Shown piece after piece: positions 8,270 to 16,561 of a stretch of DNA of 64,000 bases. Under the pieces are notes generated by a model, which worked only from the letters and a program-made list of their open reading frames with translations, had not been told where the DNA came from and made no database searches. Source of the DNA: Enterococcus alcedinis (GTDB taxonomy: Bacteria > Bacillota > Bacilli > Lactobacillales > Enterococcaceae); assembly GCF_014635985.1 (NCBI RefSeq), contig NZ_BMDT01000003.1, positions 1 to 64,000 on the forward strand, read 5' to 3'. Made by a program: the position numbers and the translations under genes. Numbering within the stretch: position 1 is the stretch's first letter; the number at the start of each line of letters is the position of its first letter.

Positions 8270-9061
8270 ATGTCGAATTTTAAGATGGATGTATTTAACT
8301 TAGATGGAAAAATCGCTTTAGTCACCGGTGGTATTTATGGAATCGGTTTCGGGATTGCTTCAGCTTTGGCTGCAGCCGGTGCCACGATTGTTTATAACAG
8401 CAACACAACGGAAGCGGTTGCACAAGCAGAGAAAGATTATGAAGCAAAAGGGATTGACGCCAAAGGGTATGTTTTTGATATTACCGACGAAGAGGCGGTT
8501 GCGGCAGCGATTAAACAAATCGAAGAAGAAGTTGGAACGATTGATATTTTAGTCAACAATGCGGGGATTATTAAACGTATTCCAATGCTAGAAATGTCAG
8601 CAGCCGATTATCGCCAAGTGATTGATATTGACTTAACCGGTCAATTTATCGTATCAAAAGCAGTAATACCGGGAATGATCACAAAAGGGCACGGTAAAAT
8701 TATTAACATTTGTTCGATGATGAGTGAACTCGGACGCGAAACGGTCAGTGCATATGCTTCGGCTAAGGGCGGGCTAAAAATGTTAACGAAAAATATTTGT
8801 GCCGAGTTTGGTGAACACAACATTCAATGTAATGGGATTGGACCAGGCTACATTGCAACACCGCAAACGGCACCATTACGTGAAGAAGGACATCCTTTCA
8901 ACAACTTTATTATTGATAAAACACCAGCCGCTCGTTGGGGAGAAGTAGAAGATTTACAAGGACCGGCTGTCTTCTTGGCATCGGATGCTTCAAACTTTGT
9001 GAATGGACATGTGTTATATGTTGACGGTGGTATTTTAGCATCGATTGGAAAACAACCATAA
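8270..9061 (+). CDS. kduD: 2-dehydro-3-deoxy-D-gluconate 5-dehydrogenase (SDR)
   Basis: 263 residues, classical short-chain dehydrogenase: NAD-binding TGGIYGIGFG (start of the Rossmann fold), NNAG, catalytic Ser in INICSMMS, Tyr and Lys in YASAK, and C-terminal VDGG. It reduces 2,5-diketo-3-deoxygluconate to 2-keto-3-deoxygluconate (KDG), the step after KduI. Related proteins are often named gluconate 5-dehydrogenase; the 21-bp distance to kduI makes the uronate role (KduD, called DhuD in streptococci) the better call. SD AGAAGGAGAAAGAG precedes ATG 8270. Its product would be taken up by KdgK and KDPG aldolase encoded 27 kb further on. Confidence 0.92.
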   Translation: MSNFKMDVFNLDGKIALVTGGIYGIGFGIASALAAAGATIVYNSNTTEAVAQAEKDYEAKGIDAKGYVFDITDEEAVAAAIKQIEEEVGTIDILVNNAGIIKRIPMLEMSAADYRQVIDIDLTGQFIVSKAVIPGMITKGHGKIINICSMMSELGRETVSAYASAKGGLKMLTKNICAEFGEHNIQCNGIGPGYIATPQTAPLREEGHPFNNFIIDKTPAARWGEVEDLQGPAVFLASDASNFVNGHVLYVDGGILASIGKQP

Positions 9062-9098
9062 ATTTAAATGTTTTAAATAAATACGTAAGCGTTATTTT

Positions 9099-9145
9099 AA
9101 CAAGTCTAGGTAAAACGCATTAGCGCTTTTTATCCTAGACTTGTT
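9099..9145 (+). repeat. Stem-loop between kduD and MFS gene
   Basis: AACAAGTCTAGG (9099-9110) pairs perfectly with CCTAGACTTGTT (9134-9145). A second, inner pairing of AAAACGC with GCG..TTTT makes a long imperfect hairpin. No U-tract follows, so it is more likely an RNA stability or processing element, or a weak attenuator between the enzymes and the transporter, than a full terminator. Confidence 0.6.
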
Positions 9146-9174
9146 TGATTATATGATTAAGGTGGCAATGATAG

Positions 9175-10365
9175 ATGAATTATCAAAATTTAAGTCACTC
9201 AGACAGGTATATCCTACTTTGTTGTTATTTTATATTCTTCGTGAATGGTCTCTATGCAATGGTTTTTGGTGCAATTATTCCCTTGATTAGCACAGAGTAC
9301 CAATTAAGTGATACGATGAGTGGCTTACTGTTATCAGGGCATCAAATGGGCAATTTAATTGCCGGATTAGTGGCTGGTATTTTACCGGTTTATTACGGAC
9401 GCAAGAAATCGATTCTCTTTTTGAGTAGTTTTGTGATGGTTGGTTTTCTGATTATGATTGTGACAGGCAATCCAATCTTACTTCTTTCTGGTTTCTTTTT
9501 CACTGGAATTAGTCGTGGAAGTATCTCCAATTTTAATAATAAAACTGTGAATGATATATCTCACAGTGATCCCGCTGCGCTCAATTTATTGCATAGTATT
9601 TTTGCTATTGGAGCGTTGATTTCCCCTTTTCTAGTAATTGGTACGACAAATTTATTTGGTCATACGGGTTGGAAATGGGTTAGCGGCTTAATGATTGTGC
9701 TAATTTTAATTTCACAGATATTGTTTAGCCGAATGGATGTTGAGGACACGGTTGAAGAGAAACAGACACAAAACGTCAAAGATTATTCGTTCTTCAAAGA
9801 TCGCTTCTTTTGGAATGCCGTGTTGATTTTATTCTTTTACCTTTGCGCGGAGTCCGTCATCACAGGTTGGCTTGTAAAATATTTTATTGATACCAACACG
9901 TTACAAGTCAGTCAGGCACAATTAATTTCCTCATTATTATGGTTAGCAATTTTGTTAGGACGCTTGTTCTGTGTCTTTTATGGTAGTCGTTTTACTAAAG
10001 GCAATTTAATTACGGGTATTAGTTTTGGGATGACTATTTTTTATTTTCTATTATTAAATAGTACGAATTTAACCATGATTTTAATTTCGATTACAGGTCT
10101 GGGTTTTTCGATGGGGGGGATTTATCCAACAGCGATGACGATTGCAGGTGCATCAATTAAAAAGCATCCGATGGCGATGGGCTGGATTTTAATTATCGGT
10201 GGTATTGGGGCGATTTTAATGCCAACGATTACCGGTATTTTGTCGGAAAATATGAACATCTTTGCGGGAATCGCAGCAGTGGTTGTGGCAATTATACTGA
10301 TGTTTCTGAGTGTTTTATGGTACCGTTTCGGTAATGAAAAAAGGATTGAAAAAATAAATAGATAG
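9175..10365 (+). CDS. MFS transporter, FucP-like, probably for uronates or uronides
   Basis: 396 residues with about 12 hydrophobic segments in two halves and a charged loop near 195-210 (VEDTVEEKQTQNVKD). The N-terminal half has the MFS loop motif GRKKS after segment 2 and GISRGSISNFNNKTVND, reminiscent of FucP/GlcP-type sugar:proton symporters. SD AAGGTGG precedes ATG 9175. Its place after kduI-kduD under the IclR operator suggests import of a hexuronate or an unsaturated uronide. The specificity is inferred from context only. Confidence 0.85.
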   Translation: MNYQNLSHSDRYILLCCYFIFFVNGLYAMVFGAIIPLISTEYQLSDTMSGLLLSGHQMGNLIAGLVAGILPVYYGRKKSILFLSSFVMVGFLIMIVTGNPILLLSGFFFTGISRGSISNFNNKTVNDISHSDPAALNLLHSIFAIGALISPFLVIGTTNLFGHTGWKWVSGLMIVLILISQILFSRMDVEDTVEEKQTQNVKDYSFFKDRFFWNAVLILFFYLCAESVITGWLVKYFIDTNTLQVSQAQLISSLLWLAILLGRLFCVFYGSRFTKGNLITGISFGMTIFYFLLLNSTNLTMILISITGLGFSMGGIYPTAMTIAGASIKKHPMAMGWILIIGGIGAILMPTITGILSENMNIFAGIAAVVVAIILMFLSVLWYRFGNEKRIEKINR

Positions 10366-10376
10366 GGGCGATTGAA

Positions 10377-11168
10377 TTGTTAACATTACGATTAAAAAAA
10401 GAAGATAGGGTCATAGCAGAGCGAAGTCATGAGGAAGAAACGTATTTAGCATTTCAAGGTAGGGAATATAGTGTCGGAGAAGTGATTGAATTGGAACTTG
10501 AGCAAGCCAATCAGTTGGTTTGGGTTCAAGTCGATGAGGCGCTAGAGCCAAGTTTGATTTATGTCACAGAAAAAAACTGGGAATACCCGATTATTGTAGA
10601 AGAACAATTACGACTGGCTTATCCGAGTAAGATTTTTATAGGTGGTGAACATTATCTTCGTGCTTGGTTGCCAACAGCAGAAGAAACTCAACGTTACCGT
10701 AACTTGGCTCGTAATACCCACGACCAAAAAGACGATACGAACGCCTATCCTCACGCCCATGCGAACGTTGAGACGAGAAATGATTCAACCTTCTTTGCCC
10801 GTAATGCAATTGATGGCATATTAGCCAATGAAGATCATGGACCGTATCCTTACCAATCATGGGGCATTAACCAACGTAAAGATGCCGAAATCACCATCGA
10901 TTTTGGTCGCGAAGTAAGACTTGATAAGCTAGCTCTAGTTCTACGTGGTGATTACCCACACGATAGTTATTGGACACAAGTCACCGTTGTTTTTTCAAAT
11001 GGCGAGGAGCGTATTTTGGAGACAACCAATCAACTCGATCGTCAATATTTTGCGATACCTGAAACAAAAACAACGTCGATCACCTTAAAAGACTTAATAA
11101 AAAACGAAGATGAATCACCGTTTCCAGCATTGACCCAAGTAGAGGCTTATGGACGAGAAGTGAATTAG
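10377..11168 (+). CDS. Cytosolic discoidin (F5/8C)-like carbohydrate-binding protein
   Basis: 263 residues, no signal peptide and no membrane segment. The C-terminal half (about 110-258) resembles a galactose-binding/discoidin fold: ARNAIDG, SWGINQRKDAEITIDFGREVRLDKLALVLRGD and a final hydrophobic strand. The N-terminal 100 residues look beta-rich and I do not recognise them. TTG 10377 is preceded by AGGGG with 8-base spacing; it lies 11 bp after the MFS gene, so it is the fourth gene of the kdu operon. Discoidin domains are normally extracellular, so a cytosolic one in a uronate operon is unusual. It may bind a uronide intermediate or act as a small enzyme. Function unknown. Confidence 0.75.
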   Translation: MLTLRLKKEDRVIAERSHEEETYLAFQGREYSVGEVIELELEQANQLVWVQVDEALEPSLIYVTEKNWEYPIIVEEQLRLAYPSKIFIGGEHYLRAWLPTAEETQRYRNLARNTHDQKDDTNAYPHAHANVETRNDSTFFARNAIDGILANEDHGPYPYQSWGINQRKDAEITIDFGREVRLDKLALVLRGDYPHDSYWTQVTVVFSNGEERILETTNQLDRQYFAIPETKTTSITLKDLIKNEDESPFPALTQVEAYGREVN

Positions 11169-11172
11169 CTAG

Positions 11173-11217
11173 AAAAGTAATGCTCAATGGCACATTGTCA
11201 TAGAGCATTACTTTTTT
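11173..11217 (+). terminator. Terminator of the kdu operon
   Basis: AAAAGTAATGCTC (11173-11185) pairs with GAGCATTACTTTT (11203-11215), with an inner AATG/CATT pairing and a T-tract. Confidence 0.88.
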
Positions 11218-11358
11218 GTATTTGGATGAGTCACTTAGTTTTGACTTGTGCTGAGTAAGAATTATCAATCAGGCTATTTTTACTCTCCAAATTTACAAGT
11301 AAGTATGTTATTATTCTATAGTGAAATAATATACAATGATGTAAGAAAGAGGAGAACT

Positions 11359-12894
11359 ATGTCAGTAAAACCACTAAACTTATATACGAATTTTTATGAA
11401 GCTGCTAAAAAATATCCAGAGAACCGTTTGATTTCAGATGAATTGTTAGGTGCTTTTCCTGAAATTAAATATGAAACAACTTATCAAGAAATAGTCCCGT
11501 TAATTCAACAACGAGCGTTTCAGTTGGCAAGTTTTGGAATTAAAAAAGGCGACAAAGTGATGATCTATAAGAGTCCTAAAATGGATACTTATTTATTAGC
11601 GGTTGCGTGTGCTTATTTAGGTGCTGTTCCTGTAATGGTTTCGTACCATTTTTCACTAGCAACACTAAAAGTCTTCAATGAGCGCTTGGATCAGCCATTT
11701 ATTTTGTTTGATCATGAAACACAAACGACAGTCAGCTTATTAAAAGAAAGTGATCCAATCAAACAAATTCATACACGTGATTTAGTTTTGAAGCCCTATC
11801 AAGAGGTGGCGCAGCAATTTTTAGCGGATGATGAGATTTCTTATATGACACATACATCGGGTACAACGGGTATTCCTAAGTTAATTTGTCATTCAGCCTA
11901 TTCGATGGGATGGCGTGTCGCTTGGCAGCAAGAAATTTTTAAGAAAATCGAATCCGATAACAAATTGTTAAGCTTCCATATTTCACCTGTTCATTCGCGT
12001 TACAATATTGGCATGACTTCTTTGATGAGTCTGGGCTTTGAAATTTTGTGTTTGAACAACCCAAAATTAGCAAATGTCTCAGCGATGTTGTCATTGTATC
12101 AACCGATTGCGCTTGAGACCCATCCAAATAATTTTGTCCAATGGCGTCAATTAGCAACGAGTGCGGCTGAGGCCTTTTATTCGATTAAATATTATCACTC
12201 AACATTTGATGCGATTAACTTAGGCACGATGAAAGAATTTTTAACGGCTTCTAATCAGGAAAATGCTCGTTTTCTGCAAGTTTATGGTCAAAGTGAGTGC
12301 GGTCCAATGATTTTAAAATCGCATCGTTTGGAGTCGATTAACCAAACCGATTCGCGTAATATGGGACATGGTTTAGAAGGCTTCACACAAGCACGAATTA
12401 CCGATGCAGCAGGTGTCGAGTTGCCAGTCAATACAAATGGGCATATTCAATTTTACTCAAAAGGGCGTGCATTAACGTATTATAAAGAATCTGAGCGTTT
12501 TGATGAAAATGTTTATGACGCTTGGTGGGATAGTGGCGATTATGGTTCAATCGATGAGGAGGGCCAATTGTATTTAAAAGATCGCCAAGTTGATGTGATT
12601 GATCAAATCGATAGTACGTTAGCGATTGAAGATTTTTTACTTGATTCGCTTTCGTTTTTAGATGAAGTGGTGATTATTCGTGGTGAAAATTACTCAACCC
12701 AGCCGATTGTTGCATTAAAGTCTGACATGCAAATGGATTGGGACGCTTGGTGGCAGGCAATTGCGGATTTGCCACATATGAACGAACCACTAATTTATGC
12801 TTTCGATGAAATTCCACGTACAGCGACAATGAAAGTTCAACGCCTATTATTACAGGAAAAATTTAACCAGGAAAAGGGCTTGTCACGATATTAA
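11359..12894 (+). CDS. AMP-binding adenylate-forming enzyme (ANL superfamily)
   Basis: 511 residues. It shows the ATP-binding loop HTSGTTGIPK, the A5 motif YGQSECGPM, the DSGDYG motif (adenylate ribose binding) and, near the end, IPRTATMKVQR carrying the expected catalytic lysine. It should activate a carboxylic acid as acyl-AMP and possibly pass it to CoA. No acyl carrier protein or partner enzyme lies nearby. ATG 11359 has SD AAGAGGAGAA at a good distance; the 37 residues open upstream are not conserved-looking. Terminators on both sides make it monocistronic. The substrate is unknown; fatty or aryl acids are typical for the family. Confidence 0.82.
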   Translation: MSVKPLNLYTNFYEAAKKYPENRLISDELLGAFPEIKYETTYQEIVPLIQQRAFQLASFGIKKGDKVMIYKSPKMDTYLLAVACAYLGAVPVMVSYHFSLATLKVFNERLDQPFILFDHETQTTVSLLKESDPIKQIHTRDLVLKPYQEVAQQFLADDEISYMTHTSGTTGIPKLICHSAYSMGWRVAWQQEIFKKIESDNKLLSFHISPVHSRYNIGMTSLMSLGFEILCLNNPKLANVSAMLSLYQPIALETHPNNFVQWRQLATSAAEAFYSIKYYHSTFDAINLGTMKEFLTASNQENARFLQVYGQSECGPMILKSHRLESINQTDSRNMGHGLEGFTQARITDAAGVELPVNTNGHIQFYSKGRALTYYKESERFDENVYDAWWDSGDYGSIDEEGQLYLKDRQVDVIDQIDSTLAIEDFLLDSLSFLDEVVIIRGENYSTQPIVALKSDMQMDWDAWWQAIADLPHMNEPLIYAFDEIPRTATMKVQRLLLQEKFNQEKGLSRY

Positions 12895-12920
12895 TCTTGT
12901 TTAAAGCAGAATAAATAATC

Positions 12921-12964
12921 AAAAAAACCATTCGCAGATTTTAAAAAATCGAGAATGGTTTTTT
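12921..12964. terminator. Bidirectional terminator
   Basis: AAAAACCATTC (12923-12933) pairs with GAATGGTTTTT (12953-12963), with an inner GATTT/AAATC stem. A- and T-tracts on both sides serve the converging genes. Confidence 0.85.
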
Positions 12965-12975
12965 GATGTAGAAGA

Positions 12976-13386
12976 TTAAGGCATGGAAATCTCGACTAAA
13001 TCCGCTTTGATGATACCATTATATTCGCCATAGATAGTCACGGTATTGTGTAGAGAAAAATCAGTCGTTGATTGGTTAATAATATGAAGTCTTGTTTGAC
13101 CATCGGCTAACTCTAAAACAAATCGATCCGCTTTCTGGATAGACGGACTATTTTTCCCATCTGTTTTAGTAATGACACCAGTCGCTTTGATTAGTGTTCG
13201 CATCGGAATTTCCTCCGCGTGATAGGCAGAATCTTCATATAAGACAGCCTTTTCTTTTAAAGAAGCCAAGTAATCTTCGGTGTAGTTTGTGGTTGGCATT
13301 TGGTTCGGAATCATTCCTTTAAAAGTAAAAATAAAACTAACAAGTACGATAATGAAAAGGATCATTCTTTTTTTAGTTAGTGTCAT
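12976..13386 (-). CDS. Small membrane-anchored OB-fold-like protein
   Basis: 136 residues. One N-terminal hydrophobic segment (about 8-24) is followed by an extracytoplasmic part. The domain at about 60-135 alternates short beta-type strands (IKATGVITKT, FVLELADGQTRLHII, NTVTIYGEYNG, KADLVEISMP) in an order like the OB-fold tRNA_anti-like domain. I do not recognise a specific family. The start overlaps the end of the DUF624-like gene by 4 bases, so the two are co-translated, behind the AraC gene on the minus strand. Confidence 0.65.
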   Translation of the reverse strand: MTLTKKRMILFIIVLVSFIFTFKGMIPNQMPTTNYTEDYLASLKEKAVLYEDSAYHAEEIPMRTLIKATGVITKTDGKNSPSIQKADRFVLELADGQTRLHIINQSTTDFSLHNTVTIYGEYNGIIKADLVEISMP

Positions 13387-14048
13387 GGGCGGTTACCGCT
13401 AGTCATGAACAATGTGCTATTTTTAAATAAAATGATAGCAACGATACTAGGGAGTAAAAAGAAGCTAAGGATTGGTTTGATGAATAAGAGTACAAGGAAG
13501 CAACTGATTAAAATAGTATTGATGAAGGTTAGGTATATTTTTTGGATGCTAAAATAAAAAGCTGTTTTTAAGAGTACAATTGTTGGCTGAAAAGGATTTC
13601 TAATTGAGAAATAGAGATAGGTTAAACTTATACCGAATACGAAGAAAAATAATAACAGATAAATTGGTGGAAAAAATTTTAATTGTTCGGTTTTAATAGT
13701 ATAATTGATTGATGTATAAACGACAAAAAACAATAAATTTGTGATGAATGAAAAAGGAAGGGCTTTCTTTATGGATTGAAAAAGCGTTGTTAAATATTCT
13801 TTGGGTGTTGGAAGTAGCTGAAGACGATCAAACGTGTTCACAGAGTGTAAAAGTAGAAACAAACTTGGAAAAAAAGTTAAAGAAGTAAGAGTGTATAGAA
13901 AGATGTTTTTAAAAGAAAAAGGAACAAGAGATATGCTTAAAAATAACGGTAGGTTTATCAAAGTAAAACTAAGGTTATGTAGGAGCGCCCAATAAATAAG
14001 TTGTGAAATTTTGTAAAAGTAATGATTATCAAAGGATTTTCTATTCAT
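13383..14048 (-). CDS. DUF624/YesL-like membrane protein
   Basis: About 221 residues with five to six hydrophobic segments. Organisation and context match the DUF624 family (YesL in the Bacillus rhamnogalacturonan cluster), which is often found with sugar ABC importers and AraC regulators. The frame is open to 14081, but ATG 14048 has a better site (AAAGTGAG about 6 bases upstream), while the upstream ATG has only an A-rich leader. It follows the AraC gene closely and overlaps the OB-fold gene. Its role is unknown; an accessory part of uronide uptake is plausible. Confidence 0.7.
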   Translation of the reverse strand: MNRKSFDNHYFYKISQLIYWALLHNLSFTLINLPLFLSISLVPFSFKNIFLYTLTSLTFFPSLFLLLHSVNTFDRLQLLPTPKEYLTTLFQSIKKALPFSFITNLLFFVVYTSINYTIKTEQLKFFPPIYLLLFFFVFGISLTYLYFSIRNPFQPTIVLLKTAFYFSIQKIYLTFINTILISCFLVLLFIKPILSFFLLPSIVAIILFKNSTLFMTSGNRP

Positions 14049-14086
14049 AATTAACTCACTTTCTGATTTGAGAGTGTTCATCTTTT

Positions 14087-14935
14087 TTATCTGTCTAGTT
14101 TATTTTGTTCATAAATTTGTTTCGCATACTGTTTTGGAGCTAAGCCGGTAATTTTTTTAAACGTTCGAATAAAGTTTGCATAATCATTGAAACCGCTTAA
14201 AAAACAAACTTCGGTAACATTGGAGTGTGTCTCAAGCAGTTGTTTTGCGAGAGAAATACGACTCAATAAAATATATTGATAAATGGTACTACCAACTTCT
14301 TTTTTAAACAATCGATTTAAATGAAAGCCGGATAGACCAAATTGCTCCTCTAGAGAAGTTAAGCTGATATCTAAAGTAATATTTTCTTGAATATAATTCA
14401 ACATTTTTTGAATTATATCGGAGAAATGATTCGTCGGAACTATTTTTGGAGCATGGAAAAATTGCTGATTAATTAGAACAAGAATTTGCGTGAGCAAAGA
14501 GTTGGTCAGTACATCTTCACCATAATCTAAGGATTTATAAATGGCTGTTAGTTGATCAAATAGAGAAATCAGTTTCTCTCGGGCAGGTGAAGTTAAATGA
14601 ATTAATGAATGCTTTTTTTCTGGATCAAAACAAACAAGTAAGTTCGTTTTTTTGCTGGATAATTCGATGATTAATTTTCTGGGAAGGTGAATAATATAGC
14701 GTTCATACATACTTTTACCTAAAGGTTTGGGTCCGTGAATTTGGTCATTGCGGATTAAAATTAAATCGCCTGGTTTTAAAATCAGTGATTGATTATCGAT
14801 AAAAAATTGTACATTTCCATCCATAAATAAATAAATCTCATAATAGTTATGAACATGGAGTTCTACAGGTGGACCATGGTTGATTAGATGGCTAAAATCT
14901 GCACCATCTTGAAAGTGCTCAATAATATAATCCAT
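14087..14935 (-). CDS. AraC-family regulator of the uronide ABC locus
   Basis: 282 residues. The N-terminal cupin domain (about 10-140; HVHNYYEIYLFMDG, PGDLILIRNDQIHGPKP) binds the inducer. Two C-terminal helix-turn-helix motifs (about 185-280) include ISLAKQLLETHSNVTEVCFLS and YANFIRTFKKITGLAPKQY. ATG 14935 was chosen because AAGAAAGGAA precedes it; 18 more codons are open upstream without such a site. It is divergent from the ABC importer and GH88 genes, which it most likely activates, and leads a three-gene minus-strand operon with the DUF624-like and OB-fold proteins. Confidence 0.88.
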   Translation of the reverse strand: MDYIIEHFQDGADFSHLINHGPPVELHVHNYYEIYLFMDGNVQFFIDNQSLILKPGDLILIRNDQIHGPKPLGKSMYERYIIHLPRKLIIELSSKKTNLLVCFDPEKKHSLIHLTSPAREKLISLFDQLTAIYKSLDYGEDVLTNSLLTQILVLINQQFFHAPKIVPTNHFSDIIQKMLNYIQENITLDISLTSLEEQFGLSGFHLNRLFKKEVGSTIYQYILLSRISLAKQLLETHSNVTEVCFLSGFNDYANFIRTFKKITGLAPKQYAKQIYEQNKLDR

Positions 14936-15061
14936 TATAAATTCCTTTCTTGATGTCATTTTTCGCAATAAATACGCCATTTTTAGCAAAGAAAAGGCTT
15001 ACAATGTATATTATAATAAACTCAAGCAAAAGGCAATAACGAAATATTTAGTGGGAAAATT

Positions 15062-15084
15062 TTGAACAAGTTTGTTTTGTTCAA
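15062..15084. promoter_or_regulatory. Inverted repeat in front of the ABC importer
   Basis: TTGAACAA (15062-15069) and TTGTTCAA (15077-15084) pair perfectly over a 7-nt spacer, about 20 bases before the SD of the binding-protein gene. It could be an operator or a leader hairpin. The 180-bp gap between the divergent genes also holds TATAAT-like sequences usable on both strands around 15010-15020. Confidence 0.45.
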
Positions 15085-15115
15085 CAAAATAAAATAAAAA
15101 AAAGGGGAGATATCC

Positions 15116-16429
15116 TTGAAAAAGAGAAGTAAATGGTTGGTAGGTTTATTGGCGACAGGTTCATTGTTAGCGTTTGCAGCATGTGGGGAAAAAGAATCTG
15201 AAGCAGGGGCAGATGTGGGGTCAGATACAAACGAGACCGCAAAAGATGAGACGACAGAATTATCGGTTTCTGTTTGGGGTTACGATGCGAATCCTGAATT
15301 TAAAGCAATGTTTGGGGCGTTTGAAGATCAACATCCGAATGTAAAAATTAAAGTGGTCGATATTGCAGCAGATCAATATGAAAACAAAGTAACCACGATG
15401 TTGGCTGGTGGTGATACAACGGACGTCTTAGGAATGAAAGATGTTGGAAGCTATGTGAACTATGCAAACAAAAATCAACTAGTTGATTTAACGGAAGCGA
15501 TTGAAGGCCTTTCAGAAGATGATTTTGCAAATTATAAAGGCAACTTAGATGGTTATAAGACAGAAAAAGATCAGTATTTTGCCATGCCTTTTAGAAAAGA
15601 AATTTATATGATGTTTTATAACAAGGGGATTTTTGATGAGGCTGGTGTAGACTATCCCGGCGATTTAACTTGGGATGAATATGAAAAACTAGCAGCGGAT
15701 TTAACTAGTGGCGAAGCCGATAGCAAGGTTTATGGAACATACTATCATACATGGTATCCGTTAGTTCAAGCATTGGCAGCCAATCAAACAGGAAATGATT
15801 TAATGTCTGGTAAATATGACTTTTTAGCAGATTATTATGATCGCGTTTTACGTTTACAAAATGAAGGTCATGCAATGGACTACGCAACAATTAAAACAAC
15901 AAGCACAACGTATTCTTCCGTTTTTGAAACGGGAAAAACAGCAACGATGATCATGGGAAGTTTTTACCTAGGAAAATTGATTAATTCGATTAATACCAAT
16001 AATTTAGACCTTGATTGGGGCGTAACAACGATCCCTCAAAATGAAAAGGGTGAGATTAAAACATACGGTGGACCAACAGGATTTGCTGTGAGTAACCATT
16101 CAAAAAACAAAGATTTAGCAACGGAATTTGTAAAATTCTGTTCAGGTGAAGAAGGAGCGAAGGCTGTTTCTGCAATCGGAATGACAACTGCTTATCAATC
16201 AGATGCTGTTTTAGATGTCTTAGCCAGTGTTGAAGGAATGCCACAAGACGAACAATTTAAAAAAGCATTAAAACCTGATCATAATGGTTGGGAATTATTA
16301 GCACGACCAGAAGCTGCGGCAATCAATACCATTTTAGGTGAAGAGCACGATTTAATTATGGTTCAAGATAATACAGTGGAAAAAGGCATTAAAGAAATAA
16401 CCAAACGAATAGAAACAGAAGTGGAATAA
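15116..16429 (+). CDS. Sugar ABC transporter solute-binding lipoprotein
   Basis: 437 residues of the family 1 (MalE/UgpB-like) type. A signal peptide (1-22) ends in the lipobox AFAAC, so the mature protein is lipid-anchored. Then come an acidic linker and the binding domain with the family pattern GAFEDQHPNVKIKV, GGDTTDVLGMKD and YTAFP-type hinge strands. The start codon is TTG 15116 behind AAAGGGGAG. It is the first gene of an importer with two permeases and the GH88 hydrolase, so the cargo is probably an unsaturated uronic-acid oligosaccharide. No ATPase is encoded here; a shared MsmX-type ATPase elsewhere is expected. Confidence 0.92.
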   Translation: MKKRSKWLVGLLATGSLLAFAACGEKESEAGADVGSDTNETAKDETTELSVSVWGYDANPEFKAMFGAFEDQHPNVKIKVVDIAADQYENKVTTMLAGGDTTDVLGMKDVGSYVNYANKNQLVDLTEAIEGLSEDDFANYKGNLDGYKTEKDQYFAMPFRKEIYMMFYNKGIFDEAGVDYPGDLTWDEYEKLAADLTSGEADSKVYGTYYHTWYPLVQALAANQTGNDLMSGKYDFLADYYDRVLRLQNEGHAMDYATIKTTSTTYSSVFETGKTATMIMGSFYLGKLINSINTNNLDLDWGVTTIPQNEKGEIKTYGGPTGFAVSNHSKNKDLATEFVKFCSGEEGAKAVSAIGMTTAYQSDAVLDVLASVEGMPQDEQFKKALKPDHNGWELLARPEAAAINTILGEEHDLIMVQDNTVEKGIKEITKRIETEVE

Positions 16430-16440
16430 TCAAAGTGAGT

Positions 16441-16500
16441 AAGAATCTTGAGGAAAAGATAATCTGCGTCTGAGAGATCATCTTCAAGATTCTTCTTTTC
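16441..16500 (+). terminator. Intercistronic hairpin / attenuator after the binding protein
   Basis: AAGAATCTTGA (16441-16451) pairs perfectly with TCAAGATTCTT (16484-16494), followed by a T-rich tract. Such partial terminators after a binding-protein gene commonly lower permease expression relative to the lipoprotein. Confidence 0.75.
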
Positions 16501-16517
16501 TTTCAAGCTTCTGTCGA

Positions 16518-16561
16518 GAGGAGGAACTATAGATAAACGACTATCTATAGTGTAAAAAATG
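16518..16561 (+). promoter_or_regulatory. Hairpin between Shine-Dalgarno and start codon
   Basis: The only good SD of the permease gene (GAGAGGAGG, 16516-16524) is more than 30 bases before its ATG (16559). In between, CTATAGAT (16527-16534) and ATCTATAG (16543-16550) form an 8-bp hairpin with an 8-nt loop. Folding would bring SD and ATG to about 10 unpaired bases. In-frame TAA at 16553 rules out any earlier start, and no SD lies next to the ATG. Confidence 0.7.

Noticed and set aside
9083-9096. cre-like sequence near CGTAAGCGTTATTT
   Set aside because: Only about 11 of 14 consensus positions, with the right half missing; it lies behind kduD, not at a promoter.
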